Source: JBLIDK01 sp047632595 (GTDB lineage: Bacteria > Bacteroidota > Bacteroidia > Sphingobacteriales > Sphingobacteriaceae). From it: a DNA stretch of 19,935 nucleotides. Where the stretch lies: the NCBI GenBank assembly GCA_047632595.1, contig JBLIDK010000041.1:1-19935 (forward strand), given 5' to 3'. The stretch's first letter is position 1, and each line of letters starts with the position of its first letter. A program made the translations under genes and the position numbers. Under the pieces are notes generated by a model, which worked only from the letters and a program-made list of their open reading frames with translations, was not told the origin of the DNA and made no database searches. Positions 1 to 8,414 of the stretch are shown here, one piece after another.

Positions 1-168
1 TAGCTTCTGGTTATTAAAGAATAGTGTTTGAGAGTATAAATTATTGAAAATCTTAAACTCGTAGTTGTTATTTGCTAGTAATACAGCAGGACTAATGGCT
101 CGTAAGCCAGTATTATGATATGTGGAAGTATTCGTTTCTGGTGAAACTGGACTTACTTTACTTTTTTT
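1..168 (-). pseudogene. Startless open frame downstream of DUF547, running off the left edge
   Basis: Reading the minus strand from 168 to the window edge gives about 56 codons without a stop. The protein-like text includes GLRAISPAVLLANNNYEFK and then FKIFNNLYSQTLFF. The frame is closed upstream by TAA at 171-169, and there is no ATG, GTG or TTG before the protein-like part, so it cannot start by itself in a normal way. A nine-A run (162-170 as T on plus) lies at the junction; one extra A there, or a -1 slip, would join it to the end of the DUF547 gene. It could be a gene that lost its 5' end, a downstream gene hidden by a sequence error, or chance. I do not recognise the family. The rest lies outside the window. 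Confidence 0.35.
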
Positions 169-878
169 TTATTCAAAGTCCAGTTGTAATCGTAGTTTGA
201 ATACCCGTAATCTAAAGGAATAGGAGTAGTTCTGTACTTATTAATGTATTCAATTACTCCTTTGTTTGTGTTAGCAAAATCGCTCATATACCAGTTGAAA
301 ATCATTGAAGTCTGAACCTTTTTACCTGTATTATCAACTTTAATAAACTCCGTATTATTCAATGCCTTTTTAGTAACAGTTTCTAGTTGTTGATCAACTT
401 TTAAAGGCATAAAAGCATAAGGTCGTATTGGCGGACAACTAAGTGCAGCGCAAACTAAAGCAAAATGTATTCTTGGGTCTTGGTAAACGGGTCTAATAAT
501 ATCATTTTCTATTTCATTTAAAGTCATTGACTTATAGGAAACTTGAAACTTCTTTTTATCAAAAAATCCATCCACATCTAAAGGAGATTTAATTGGGTAA
601 TTATCTACTACCTGTTTGATAGTTAAAATGTTGTATGCGTTTAGATAAAAAGCAAACTTCTCGTTTTTACTTACTTTTAAGTCGGCAGTTGAGATAAATT
701 CTACTAAACTATTTAATGCTTTTGGGTTGGATTTTATTGATTCATAGTCAACTTCTCCGTTAGCACTTACATTTTCGGCAAAAAAGCTATTAGCCTCATC
801 AAAAAAGAAAGAAAGTTGGGCAAAAACGGTGGAATTTAAGCCAAAATATAAAATAAATACAGTTAAGAATACTTTCAT
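153..878 (-). CDS. DUF547 family exported protein
   Basis: A 241-residue protein starting at ATG, with a signal peptide at residues 1-20 (hydrophobic run ending VFA, then Q). The body matches the DUF547 family: KFAFYLNAYNILTIKQVV at about 74-91, then DPRIHFALVCAALSCPPI at about 134-151, which holds the family's conserved His and two Cys. These proteins are predicted to be periplasmic or outer-membrane associated; the family has no firmly assigned reaction and none is assigned here. The C-terminus (YDYNWTLN followed by a lysine run) looks like a natural family end. That lysine run is coded by a nine-A tract, and an open frame continues behind it in the -1 phase. The gene is divergent from the broken gene at 993. 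Confidence 0.85.
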   Translation of the reverse strand: MKVFLTVFILYFGLNSTVFAQLSFFFDEANSFFAENVSANGEVDYESIKSNPKALNSLVEFISTADLKVSKNEKFAFYLNAYNILTIKQVVDNYPIKSPLDVDGFFDKKKFQVSYKSMTLNEIENDIIRPVYQDPRIHFALVCAALSCPPIRPYAFMPLKVDQQLETVTKKALNNTEFIKVDNTGKKVQTSMIFNWYMSDFANTNKGVIEYINKYRTTPIPLDYGYSNYDYNWTLNKKKVK

Positions 879-938
879 CTAATAAATATAATTGTTAAAA
901 CTTGTAAATATAGCACATTGAAAAATCTAACGTAATAA

Positions 939-968
939 TTGTCAAAAAAGTTTTAAATTATACTTTAT
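939..968 (+). promoter_or_regulatory. Candidate Bacteroidota promoter for the gene at 993
   Basis: TTG at 939-941 is followed 19 bases later by TACTTTAT (961-968), a partial match to the Bacteroidota -33 TTG / -7 TAnnTTTG pattern at the usual spacing. It lies 24 bases before the ATG at 993. The rest of the 114-base gap is AT-rich, with no other clear signal. Confidence 0.3.
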
Positions 969-992
969 TAAGTAGTTTTAAGTTAGATAGAT

Positions 993-1543
993 ATGATTTC
1001 TAAAATCATTTTAGTTTTTGTCATCTTATTTGAATCCCTTACTTCCTATTCACAGCGATATAAAAGAGATTTTAGCAGGGATTCAACTATTCTTTTAAAT
1101 AATATTTTTAGAACATTAGATGGTAAAGAGTTTAAACTTGCCAACTACAATAAAAATGATATTTGTGTTTTGTTTTTTTTGCATAGATACGACTAAAGCA
1201 GGAGGACATTTATATAAAGCCTTTGAAGAAGTAATGAAAGAATATTCCAATTCAGAATTATACATGGTGGTTAATACTAATTTGAAAAACTTTGATGAAA
1301 TAATAGGAATGAAACTTTCCAATAATTCTGAATGTAAAATATTATTGGATCACAAAAATGTTCATAGTGAACTTAATGAAGACTATACCTTGGATGGGGG
1401 TAGTTCTTGATAGAAAATCTGGGAAATTGTTTACAACGTGTTTTGGTGGCTGTTTGTCTAGCGTATTTGATTACTATGATTGGAGGCAAAAAAACAAAGA
1501 TGATCCTTACTACAAATTTTATGTAACACAGTTAAAAGATTAG
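993..1543 (+). pseudogene. Small exported redoxin-like gene with two frameshifts
   Basis: Three overlapping plus-strand frames form one interrupted gene. Frame 1 (from ATG 993) has a signal peptide ending SYSQ, then LDGKEFKLANYNKNDICVLFF, which resembles the N-terminal strand region of TlpA/redoxin proteins. Frame 2 takes over after the eight-T run at 1173-1180 (DTTKAGGHLYKAFEEVMKEY onward). Frame 3 takes over after the five-G run at 1396-1400 (VVLDRKSGKLFTTCFGG onward) and ends at TAG 1541-1543. Removing one T and one G restores a single 182-residue frame, exactly 183 codons with the stop. No CXXC motif is seen, so thiol redox activity is not supported; the family call is only by resemblance. 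Either the gene is decaying, or both sites are homopolymer sequencing errors. Confidence 0.6.
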
Positions 1544-1555
1544 TTAAAAACTAAT
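1539..1555. terminator. Weak AT-rich hairpin between converging genes
   Basis: ATTAGTT, a three-A loop, then AACTAAT form a perfect 7-bp stem exactly where the broken plus-strand gene and murA converge. It could act in both directions. The T-tracts after it are poor, so termination activity is uncertain. Confidence 0.35.
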
Positions 1556-2858
1556 TAATCCTCTTAATTTGCGCTCCTAAAGCAGTTAATCGTTGTTCAA
1601 TGTACTGATAACCCCTATCAATTTGCTCAATATTGTCAATTATACTGGTTCCTTCCGCCGATAAAGCAGCGATCAATAAGGAAACTCCTGCTCTAATGTC
1701 AGGTGAGGTCATTGAGACACCACGCAATGCTTGAGATCGGTTTAAACCAATAACAGTTGCTCTGTGTGGATCACATAAAATTATTTGTGCTCCCATGTCT
1801 ATCAGCTTATCCGTAAAGAAAAGCCGACTTTCAAACATTTTTTGATGTATAAGGATACTGCCTTTGGCTTGAGTTGCCACAACCAAAACAATGCTCAATA
1901 AATCAGGAGTAAACCCTGGCCATGGAGCATCAGCAACGGTTAAAATAGAACCATCAATAAAAGTATCAATGCAATATTCTTTTTGTTCTGGAATAACTAT
2001 GTCGTCACCATCTCTTTGCACATCAATCCCTAATGATCTAAAAACATTTGGAATAAGTCCGAGTTCATCGTAGCAAACATCTTTAATACGAATTGAACTT
2101 TGGGTCATAGCGGCAAGGCCAATAAAACTCCCAATTTCAATCATATCAGGCAGTATTCTATGCTTACAACCACCAAGAGACTTTACTCCTTCAATAGTTA
2201 GTAAGTTTGAACCAATACCCTTAATGTCTGCACCCATGCTGTTAAGCATTTTACATAATTGTTGCAAATAAGGCTCACATGCTGCATTATAAATGGTAGT
2301 TGTGCCTTCAGCCATTACAGCTGTCATAACAATATTAGCAGTACCAGTAACCGACGCTTCATCTAAAAGCATATAGGTACCCTTCAATTTAGTAGCATCT
2401 ACTGTGTAAACATTAGTTGTAGTATCTACATTAAACTGGGCACCTAGCTTTTGAAATCCTAAAAAGTGAGTATCTAATCTTCTACGACCAATTTTATCTC
2501 CACCAGGCTTAGGAATATATCCTTTACCAAAACGAGTTAATAAAGGTCCTAACATCATAATAGAACCACGAAGTTGGGCAGCCTTGGTTCGGTAGGTATC
2601 AGATTGCAAAAAATCTAAATTCACCTCATCGGCTTGAAACGTGTAGGAATTGGGAGTGTGCTTAGTGACTTTAACACCAATATCGCCTAAAATTTCAATT
2701 AATTTATTGACATCCTTAATATCAGGAATGTTATCAATTTGAACTTTATCAGCAGTTAGAAGTACAGCACAAAGAATTTGTAAGGCTTCGTTTTTGGCTC
2801 CTTGAGGAGTAATTTCACCACTTAATTTCTTGCCTCCTACAATTTCAAATGCTCCCAC
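1551..2858 (-). CDS. murA: UDP-N-acetylglucosamine 1-carboxyvinyltransferase (MurA)
   Basis: Catalyses the first committed step of peptidoglycan synthesis, moving enolpyruvate from PEP to UDP-GlcNAc in the cytoplasm. The 435 residues cover the full EPSP-synthase-like fold. The conserved KN pair is Lys22-Asn23; the loop that carries the catalytic Cys115 in E. coli reads PGGDKIGRR here, with Asp121 in the Cys position; the C-terminal helix (RGYQYIEQRLTALGAQI) matches the family. Cys-to-Asp at this site is known to make MurA insensitive to fosfomycin in mycobacteria, so the same is inferred here. The start is GTG: the frame is closed by TAG just upstream and no ATG fits, and MGAFEIVGG is the usual N-terminus. 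It starts two bases after the DUF4290 stop, so the two are probably translationally coupled. Confidence 0.97.
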   Translation of the reverse strand: MGAFEIVGGKKLSGEITPQGAKNEALQILCAVLLTADKVQIDNIPDIKDVNKLIEILGDIGVKVTKHTPNSYTFQADEVNLDFLQSDTYRTKAAQLRGSIMMLGPLLTRFGKGYIPKPGGDKIGRRRLDTHFLGFQKLGAQFNVDTTTNVYTVDATKLKGTYMLLDEASVTGTANIVMTAVMAEGTTTIYNAACEPYLQQLCKMLNSMGADIKGIGSNLLTIEGVKSLGGCKHRILPDMIEIGSFIGLAAMTQSSIRIKDVCYDELGLIPNVFRSLGIDVQRDGDDIVIPEQKEYCIDTFIDGSILTVADAPWPGFTPDLLSIVLVVATQAKGSILIHQKMFESRLFFTDKLIDMGAQIILCDPHRATVIGLNRSQALRGVSMTSPDIRAGVSLLIAALSAEGTSIIDNIEQIDRGYQYIEQRLTALGAQIKRIN

Positions 2859-2860
2859 TA

Positions 2861-3499
2861 TTATTTCTTTCTACGAGGTTGTTGTTTTCTTTTTTGCCCG
2901 CCTTTATTGCTGTTAGTACGGTTTTGATTTTGCGGTTTGCTAGCTATTCGAACGTTGGCTAATTCCATACCTTCTATATCAACTTTTTTATCAGTTAATC
3001 GTTGTAGGTCAGATAATACTTGCTCATCACTAACAGCATCACGGCTATTCCACATCATGTAGGCCATTTTCATGAAGTTTGCGATAGCTAAACCGTATTC
3101 TTTTTGCTCTTCACCTTCCATCAACTTGATTTTCTCAAGCATCAACTCAACATTCTTACCGTAATGTTTGAATTTGATTTTGTTATCAGGATAAGGAACA
3201 CGTTCTGGCTTAATTACCTCATCGTTTTTTGATGGCGGAGGGTATGGAGCATCAACATCTAATTCGTATTCTGCCATCATAAACAAATGATCCCAAAGCT
3301 TGTGCTTGAAATCAGGAATATCCCTCATTTGAGGATAAAAAGCGCCCATCATACCAATGATAGTTTCTGCTAAACCATTTCTTTCCTCTTTATCTTCTAT
3401 GGTTTTAAGATGATTAACCAAGTTTTGAATGTTTCTTCCATATTCTGAAAAAAGCAACAAGGGTCTGGTTGAATTGTACTCTAAATTATTTTCTGTCAT
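2861..3499 (-). CDS. DUF4290 family protein
   Basis: A 212-residue soluble protein with no signal peptide or membrane segment. The N-terminal two thirds (LEYNSTRPLLLFSEYGRNIQ, then repeated helical text with YGKNVELMLEKI) matches the Bacteroidota-specific DUF4290 family. The two similar phrases EYGRNIQNLVNHLKTIED and HYGKNVELMLEKIKLMEG suggest an internal helical duplication. The C-terminus is a low-complexity basic tail rich in Lys, Arg, Gln and Asn, which could bind nucleic acid or acidic partners (inference). Function is unknown. It lies 27 bases behind the helicase gene and 2 bases ahead of murA, so co-expression with both is likely. Confidence 0.85.
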   Translation of the reverse strand: MTENNLEYNSTRPLLLFSEYGRNIQNLVNHLKTIEDKEERNGLAETIIGMMGAFYPQMRDIPDFKHKLWDHLFMMAEYELDVDAPYPPPSKNDEVIKPERVPYPDNKIKFKHYGKNVELMLEKIKLMEGEEQKEYGLAIANFMKMAYMMWNSRDAVSDEQVLSDLQRLTDKKVDIEGMELANVRIASKPQNQNRTNSNKGGQKRKQQPRRKK

Positions 3500-3526
3500 T
3501 ACTTATATATTGTCTTAGAATTCTTC

Positions 3527-5839
3527 TTATTCGATTATTCTAAGCTTTGCAAATTTGATTAAAATTTGTTTCTCTCCCAACTCTTTAAAATTTACAGTTA
3601 CTTTTTGATTAGGAAAATCGCCCTCAACTTGAGTAACTTTTCCAAATCCGAACTTAATATGTTCAATGTTATTTCCCATACTAATTTTAGTAACTGTTTG
3701 GGCTTCAAATTCTTTAGTAGGCTTGTGAATGTAAATAGGTTTGGCTTTTGGTTTTGGCTTTAGTACTGTTCTTGTGCTAAAACCTCCTGAAGATTCTTTT
3801 TTACTCCAATTACTTCCTCTACTAAAATCATTGTCATTCCCGCCTAAAGAGTCTAGTCTTTTAGGTTTAACGAGGTCTAAATATTGTTCATCAATTTCCT
3901 TAATAAACCTACTAGGCTCCGAAGATATTAAATTTCCGAATCTAAATCGCTGATTTGCGTGACTTAAACTTACTTTATGTCGAGCTCTTGTTAATGCAAC
4001 ATAAAATAAACGCCGTTCTTCTTCTAAATCTTCGCGACTTCCAATAGACATTTGAGAAGGAAAAAGATTTTCTTCTATACCCACTAAATACACTTGATCA
4101 AACTCAAGTCCCTTAGAGGAATGTATAGTCATTAGACTTACATGTTCTCCTAATTCTTCGTCACTTACATCTAATGCACCTAACAAAGAAACTTCTTGTA
4201 AAAAGCCGGCTAAACTTTCGTCTTCTAGGCCTTCTCGAACAGAGTATTGTTTTACTCCATTCAATAATTCTTGAATGTTTTCATAGCGTGCTAAGCCTTC
4301 AACCGTTTTGTCATTATAAAGATCCTTGTGAACCCCACTCGATTTCGCAATGAAATCAGCCGCCTCAAAAGCATTTTCAGTTGATACCTTAACGGCAAAA
4401 CTTTTAATCATGGTTGAGAAATCCTCAATTTTTTTGCTTGCTCCTTTTGCCTTTAAGTATTTAATGGGGTCAGAAATCACCTCCCACTGAGTCACTTTAT
4501 GTTCATCAGCAGCAATTATAATCTGTTCTACTGATGTTTTGCCAATTCCTCGTTTCGGATAATTAATCGTCCGTTTCATGGCTTGCTCATCATTTGGGTT
4601 TATTGCTAACCTAAAATAGCCGATAAGGTCTTTTATTTCCTTACGTTGATAAAAAGACAGGCCACCGTATATTTTATAAGGTATATTTAATCTCCTAAGG
4701 GCTTCTTCGATACTTCTTGATTGAGAATTTGTTCGATATAAAATGCAAAAACTTTGATAGGAAGTTCCTTTTCTAGCAACCTCCTCCATAATGCTTTCAG
4801 CTACTTTCTTGCCCTCTTCAGAGTCTGTAAAGCAGCTAAGCACCTTTATTTTATCTCCAACTGCATTATCACTAAAAACATCTTTACGAAGTTGGTCTTC
4901 ATTGTTTTTTATAATAGAGTTTGCAGCATTAACTATGGTTTGAGTAGAACGATAATTTTGCTCCAGCTTGAAAATGCTTAAATCAGAGTAGTCCTTCTCG
5001 AAATTTAATATGTTTTGAATGGATGCTCCCCGGAAAGCGTAAATACTTTGAGCATCATCCCCTACTACACATAAGTTTTCATGAACAGCAGCAAGTTTCT
5101 TAACAATTAGGTACTGACAATAATTAGTATCTTGAAACTCATCAACCATTATATACTTAAACTTGTTTTGATACTTATATAATACCTCAGGGAAGTTATT
5201 TAATAGTCTGAAAGTATTAAATAGTAAATCATCAAAATCCATAGCACCTGAACGAGCCAGCCTTGTTTGATAGATTTTATAGATTTCACCTATTTTTGGT
5301 CTTCCTGTACTTTGATCATCCGATTGAATTTCGGGACTTTCTAAGTACTTCTTTACGGATATCAGGTTATTTTTAGCAAGTGAGATACGAGTAGCAACAA
5401 AATTTGGACTGTAAGCGGTTGAATCAAGACCTTGTTCTTTTAAAATAGCTTTTAATAAGCTTTTTGAATCATCACTGTCATAAATGGTAAAGTTGGTTGG
5501 ATAATTTAGCTTATCTGCTTCAAAGCGTAGAATTTTGGCAAAAGTAGAGTGATAAGTACCCATCCAAAGGTTTTTAGCAATTGGACCAGCAATTAGTTCA
5601 ATACGTTCCCGCATTTCTTTAGCCGACTTATTGGTAAATGTTAAACAGAGAATATTAAACGGTTCAACTTTATTATGTAAAAGATGTGCAACTCTGTAGG
5701 TAATCACCCTTGTTTTCCCTGATCCAGCACCAGCTATAATCATTACAGGGCCTTTTAAAGTTTCTACTGCAGAGCGTTGTTGTCCGTTTAATTGATCTAA
5801 ATAGCTCAAAGAATTTATTTTTTTTGTTTTTATGTGCAA
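3527..5839 (-). CDS. pcrA: UvrD/PcrA-type superfamily 1A DNA helicase
   Basis: An ATP-driven 3'-5' DNA helicase of the Rep/UvrD/PcrA group, used in repair and in clearing replication or transcription conflicts. Visible motifs in order: Walker A GAGSGKT (37-43), motif Ia CLTFTNKSAKEM, DEFQD (233-237), motif III VVGDDAQSIYAFRGA (258-272), motif IV LEQNYRST, motif V LMTIHSSKGLEF, motif VI VALTRARH. The last 60 or so residues (IEHIKFGFGKVTQVEG onward) form the Tudor-like C-terminal domain that in PcrA contacts RNA polymerase, and a basic linker precedes it. Length is 770. No ATG is available between the upstream in-frame stop (5869-5867) and the first motif: the start is TTG at 5839 or, more like relatives in length, TTG at 5809 (SYLDQLNGQQ). 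It leads the cluster with DUF4290 and murA. Confidence 0.93.
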   Translation of the reverse strand: MHIKTKKINSLSYLDQLNGQQRSAVETLKGPVMIIAGAGSGKTRVITYRVAHLLHNKVEPFNILCLTFTNKSAKEMRERIELIAGPIAKNLWMGTYHSTFAKILRFEADKLNYPTNFTIYDSDDSKSLLKAILKEQGLDSTAYSPNFVATRISLAKNNLISVKKYLESPEIQSDDQSTGRPKIGEIYKIYQTRLARSGAMDFDDLLFNTFRLLNNFPEVLYKYQNKFKYIMVDEFQDTNYCQYLIVKKLAAVHENLCVVGDDAQSIYAFRGASIQNILNFEKDYSDLSIFKLEQNYRSTQTIVNAANSIIKNNEDQLRKDVFSDNAVGDKIKVLSCFTDSEEGKKVAESIMEEVARKGTSYQSFCILYRTNSQSRSIEEALRRLNIPYKIYGGLSFYQRKEIKDLIGYFRLAINPNDEQAMKRTINYPKRGIGKTSVEQIIIAADEHKVTQWEVISDPIKYLKAKGASKKIEDFSTMIKSFAVKVSTENAFEAADFIAKSSGVHKDLYNDKTVEGLARYENIQELLNGVKQYSVREGLEDESLAGFLQEVSLLGALDVSDEELGEHVSLMTIHSSKGLEFDQVYLVGIEENLFPSQMSIGSREDLEEERRLFYVALTRARHKVSLSHANQRFRFGNLISSEPSRFIKEIDEQYLDLVKPKRLDSLGGNDNDFSRGSNWSKKESSGGFSTRTVLKPKPKAKPIYIHKPTKEFEAQTVTKISMGNNIEHIKFGFGKVTQVEGDFPNQKVTVNFKELGEKQILIKFAKLRIIE

Positions 5840-5867
5840 CCAATACGTTACAATTGGAACTAAGTAT

Positions 5868-5875
5868 TAAATTTG
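5868..5875 (+). promoter_or_regulatory. Candidate -7 box for the secreted protein gene at 5964
   Basis: TAAATTTG matches the TAnnTTTG consensus exactly. The -33 element is weak: TTA at 5848-5850, 17 bases upstream. A leader of about 80 bases would result. It lies in the 124-base divergent gap between the helicase and the secreted protein gene. Confidence 0.35.
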
Positions 5876-5963
5876 TAATTGTAAAATCATAAACACACTT
5901 AACTCTTGTTTTCTAATTGGAGACCAAAAGTATAATACAAAACCCATTAAATTAAATCTACTT

Positions 5964-8261
5964 ATGAAGAAATTAACATTTACACTACTTTCTATAATTT
6001 CAATTTTCTCAATCAACGCACAAGATTCTGGAGATGACGCGTCTAAAGGAAATTACGGATATACTTGGGCTAGTAGCTTAACCGCAGAAGTTACGGGTCG
6101 TTGGGTTGATATTACTACAAACCCTAATGCAATTGAACTAACTGAACGTTTTACAGATGATTCAAATTTTGGACCCATAAGTTTCAATTTTAATTTTCCA
6201 TACTATTGGTACACTAGGAATTCATTTTCTATTGGAGCCAATGGTTACATTAACTTTAATGAAGATTTAATTGCCGCTGGATTCCCAGAAGTACCCAGTG
6301 CTGGTGGAGTATCAGATGATTTTATCACTCCATTTATGGGTGATTTAACATTTGTAAGTGTAAGTGGAGATAGAGATTCAGGTGCTGAGTGCTGGTTTTA
6401 CACCAATTTTAAGGATTCTGTAGTTGTATCTTGGATTGATGTTCCTTTCTTTAATGCAGCAAGTCCAGAGGCTGGTGGAAGTCACACTTTTCAAGTTATT
6501 CTTGAATTAGATGGAACTATTAGTTTCAATTATCAAACTATGATTGGTGACGAAGATGTTAATTCACTATGTGCAGGTGGCGCTTCTTCTGATTGCAATA
6601 ATGTTGGATTTGAAAATGTTAGTGGTGCAATTGGACTATTAATAAAAGAAGATCAAGAGGCTAAGGATTACTTTGGTGTTACAGGAATGAATTCTTCTCC
6701 AACCAATCCTGGTTCTTTTGAAATTAAAAGACCAGAAAACTCAACATATACTGTTGAAGATTTAAGAGCAACTTACGTAGGGGCTCCAAGAAGTAGAGGA
6801 AGATTTATTCCAATAAATACAGAAGGAGAAACTATTTGGGGTGGTATTGAAAACATTGGTCTTGTTGAATCTTCTTTAAGATCTTTAACTGGGAGACTTT
6901 TTGAGGGTGTTCAACCTGTTGGAGAAAATAGTTCTGTATTAGTTTCTTCAATTCCAGTTGGTGAGACACAAGAAATTAATACAAATAAGGAAATTCCAAC
7001 AGATGAGGCTAAAATATTTAAATCTGAAGTTGGTTTAAATAGTATTGACGAAGACCCAATTAGTGGAAATAATAAAGCGTCGCAATTAATTGCAATTGTA
7101 GATACTTCGTTAGAATTAATTGATCTACGTTACCACGATAACTCGGCTAATGGTGATTTAACTTTTGTTGGTGGGCAACCTACCTATAATGTTGGTGTTG
7201 GTTTATACATGGATATTCCACTTTACCCTGCATTAGTTGTAGCGTTAAACTTTAATGTAACAGGAACTGCAGGTACACCTACTGAAGGTATGCGTTTTGA
7301 AATGTATGATGATGATGGAGTAGATATTTTTGGTGTTCCTGACGGGTCTCCAGGTACCTTATTATATTTTGAAGACTATTTACCAGGAAGCTTACCTGAT
7401 GGACTATTAAAAATAACCTTACCTGATGGAGGAATCCAAATTAACAGTGGTGGAGTTTATTTAATTGGTTTACAAGGTGGTACCACTGTTGGGTCAGAAA
7501 CTGACAACACAGCGCCGCATTCATATAATAGTTTTGAGGTAACAAGAAATACGACAACTGGTGAAGTTTTCCTTTCAATCTTTAGAGATAATAAAACTAG
7601 AGATATTATGTACGGAATGGATATCAAGAAAGGTGATCCTAATAAAATTATTGACCTTGCTATAACTGATATTGTAAGTCCAACCACAGCAAGTGGAATT
7701 TTTGATTCAGTTGATGTTACTATTGAAATTAGCAATGTTGGCCCTGTTGATATTGATACAGCAACTCAATTTGTTGTGAACTATCAATTAGATAAGCGAT
7801 CTCCAATTTTTGAAAATGTTAAACTTGATATTCCATCAGGAGGAACAGTTAACTATACTTTCAAAAACAAAGCGGTAAGACCAGCGCCACCAAAAGACAA
7901 ATACGATAAGATTTGTGCAGGTGTAACAATTACTAACGATTTAGTTAAATCGAATGATGATTTCTGTACTGCAAATTTCTCTAGTGTAAAACCGAAATTA
8001 GCTTACATTCATTCTGAAGTTTTCCCTAATCCAGCGAACGACTTATTTTATGTGACTTATTTTGCAACTGAAGTAACTTCTCCAATTCTTAAATTAGTAA
8101 ACATTAATGGACAAGTAGTTAGAAACATTGAATTAGGCGAAGTAATGCCTGGGAAACAAAGTTTCAGTGTAAACTCTAGCGACTTAGCTCCTGGGATATA
8201 TACTTATCAAATTTTGTCTCATCAAACTAGAACAACTGGTAAGGTTACCATTGTAAAGTAG
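5964..8261 (+). CDS. Secreted multidomain protein with T9SS sorting domain (paralog 1)
   Basis: A 765-residue protein beginning with a signal peptide (residues 1-19, cut near INAQ). It has three body regions. First is an N-terminal beta-rich module with GPISFNFNFPYYW (70-82), NGYINF and FYTNFKDSVVVSW. Next is a central module with MRFEMYDDDGVDIFGVPDG. A CARDB-like beta-sandwich follows at about 555-660, holding a conserved Cys pair (KICAGV, DDFCTA) likely to form a disulfide. Residues 683-765 are a type A T9SS C-terminal domain: FPNPAND, LVNINGQVV, LAPGIYTYQI, and a basic tail. The protein should cross the outer membrane by T9SS and be attached or released. No catalytic motif is recognised; an adhesin or structural surface role is a guess. 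It is followed by its own terminator and a paralog. Confidence 0.85.
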   Translation: MKKLTFTLLSIISIFSINAQDSGDDASKGNYGYTWASSLTAEVTGRWVDITTNPNAIELTERFTDDSNFGPISFNFNFPYYWYTRNSFSIGANGYINFNEDLIAAGFPEVPSAGGVSDDFITPFMGDLTFVSVSGDRDSGAECWFYTNFKDSVVVSWIDVPFFNAASPEAGGSHTFQVILELDGTISFNYQTMIGDEDVNSLCAGGASSDCNNVGFENVSGAIGLLIKEDQEAKDYFGVTGMNSSPTNPGSFEIKRPENSTYTVEDLRATYVGAPRSRGRFIPINTEGETIWGGIENIGLVESSLRSLTGRLFEGVQPVGENSSVLVSSIPVGETQEINTNKEIPTDEAKIFKSEVGLNSIDEDPISGNNKASQLIAIVDTSLELIDLRYHDNSANGDLTFVGGQPTYNVGVGLYMDIPLYPALVVALNFNVTGTAGTPTEGMRFEMYDDDGVDIFGVPDGSPGTLLYFEDYLPGSLPDGLLKITLPDGGIQINSGGVYLIGLQGGTTVGSETDNTAPHSYNSFEVTRNTTTGEVFLSIFRDNKTRDIMYGMDIKKGDPNKIIDLAITDIVSPTTASGIFDSVDVTIEISNVGPVDIDTATQFVVNYQLDKRSPIFENVKLDIPSGGTVNYTFKNKAVRPAPPKDKYDKICAGVTITNDLVKSNDDFCTANFSSVKPKLAYIHSEVFPNPANDLFYVTYFATEVTSPILKLVNINGQVVRNIELGEVMPGKQSFSVNSSDLAPGIYTYQILSHQTRTTGKVTIVK

Positions 8262-8302
8262 TTGAGATATTTTTATCATTTGATAACAAGGTTTTGACAA
8301 AT

Positions 8303-8338
8303 AAAAAAGGTGTCTCATAAGAGCATCTTTTTATTTTT
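8303..8338 (+). terminator. Rho-independent terminator after paralog 1
   Basis: Stem AAAAAGGTGTCTC (8304-8316) pairs with GAGCATCTTTTT (8321-8332) with one bulged T and one G-T pair around an ATAA loop, followed by a T-rich tail. It separates the two paralogs into different transcripts. Confidence 0.8.
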
Positions 8339-8361
8339 AAGCAACTTTCAAATTAAAAACA

Positions 8362-8389
8362 TGTAGAGTAAAAGCTTAATCATTCTACA
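8362..8389. repeat. Inverted repeat ahead of paralog 2
   Basis: TGTAGA (8362-8367) and TCTACA (8384-8389) are perfect inverted arms around a 16-base loop that contains AAGCTT. It is 25 bases before the start at 8415. It might be an operator or a leader hairpin; with 6-bp arms it may be chance. No convincing TAnnTTTG box is seen in this gap. Confidence 0.25.
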
Positions 8390-8414
8390 AAAACAGGTCT
8401 TTAAAAAAAACACT

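Noticed and set aside
1116..1322. Minus-strand open frame inside the broken gene
   Set aside because: Antisense shadow; the plus strand reads as a continuous exported protein once the two homopolymers are corrected.
7457..7735. 92-codon minus-strand open frame inside secreted paralog 1
   Set aside because: Antisense shadow in the conserved CARDB-like region.
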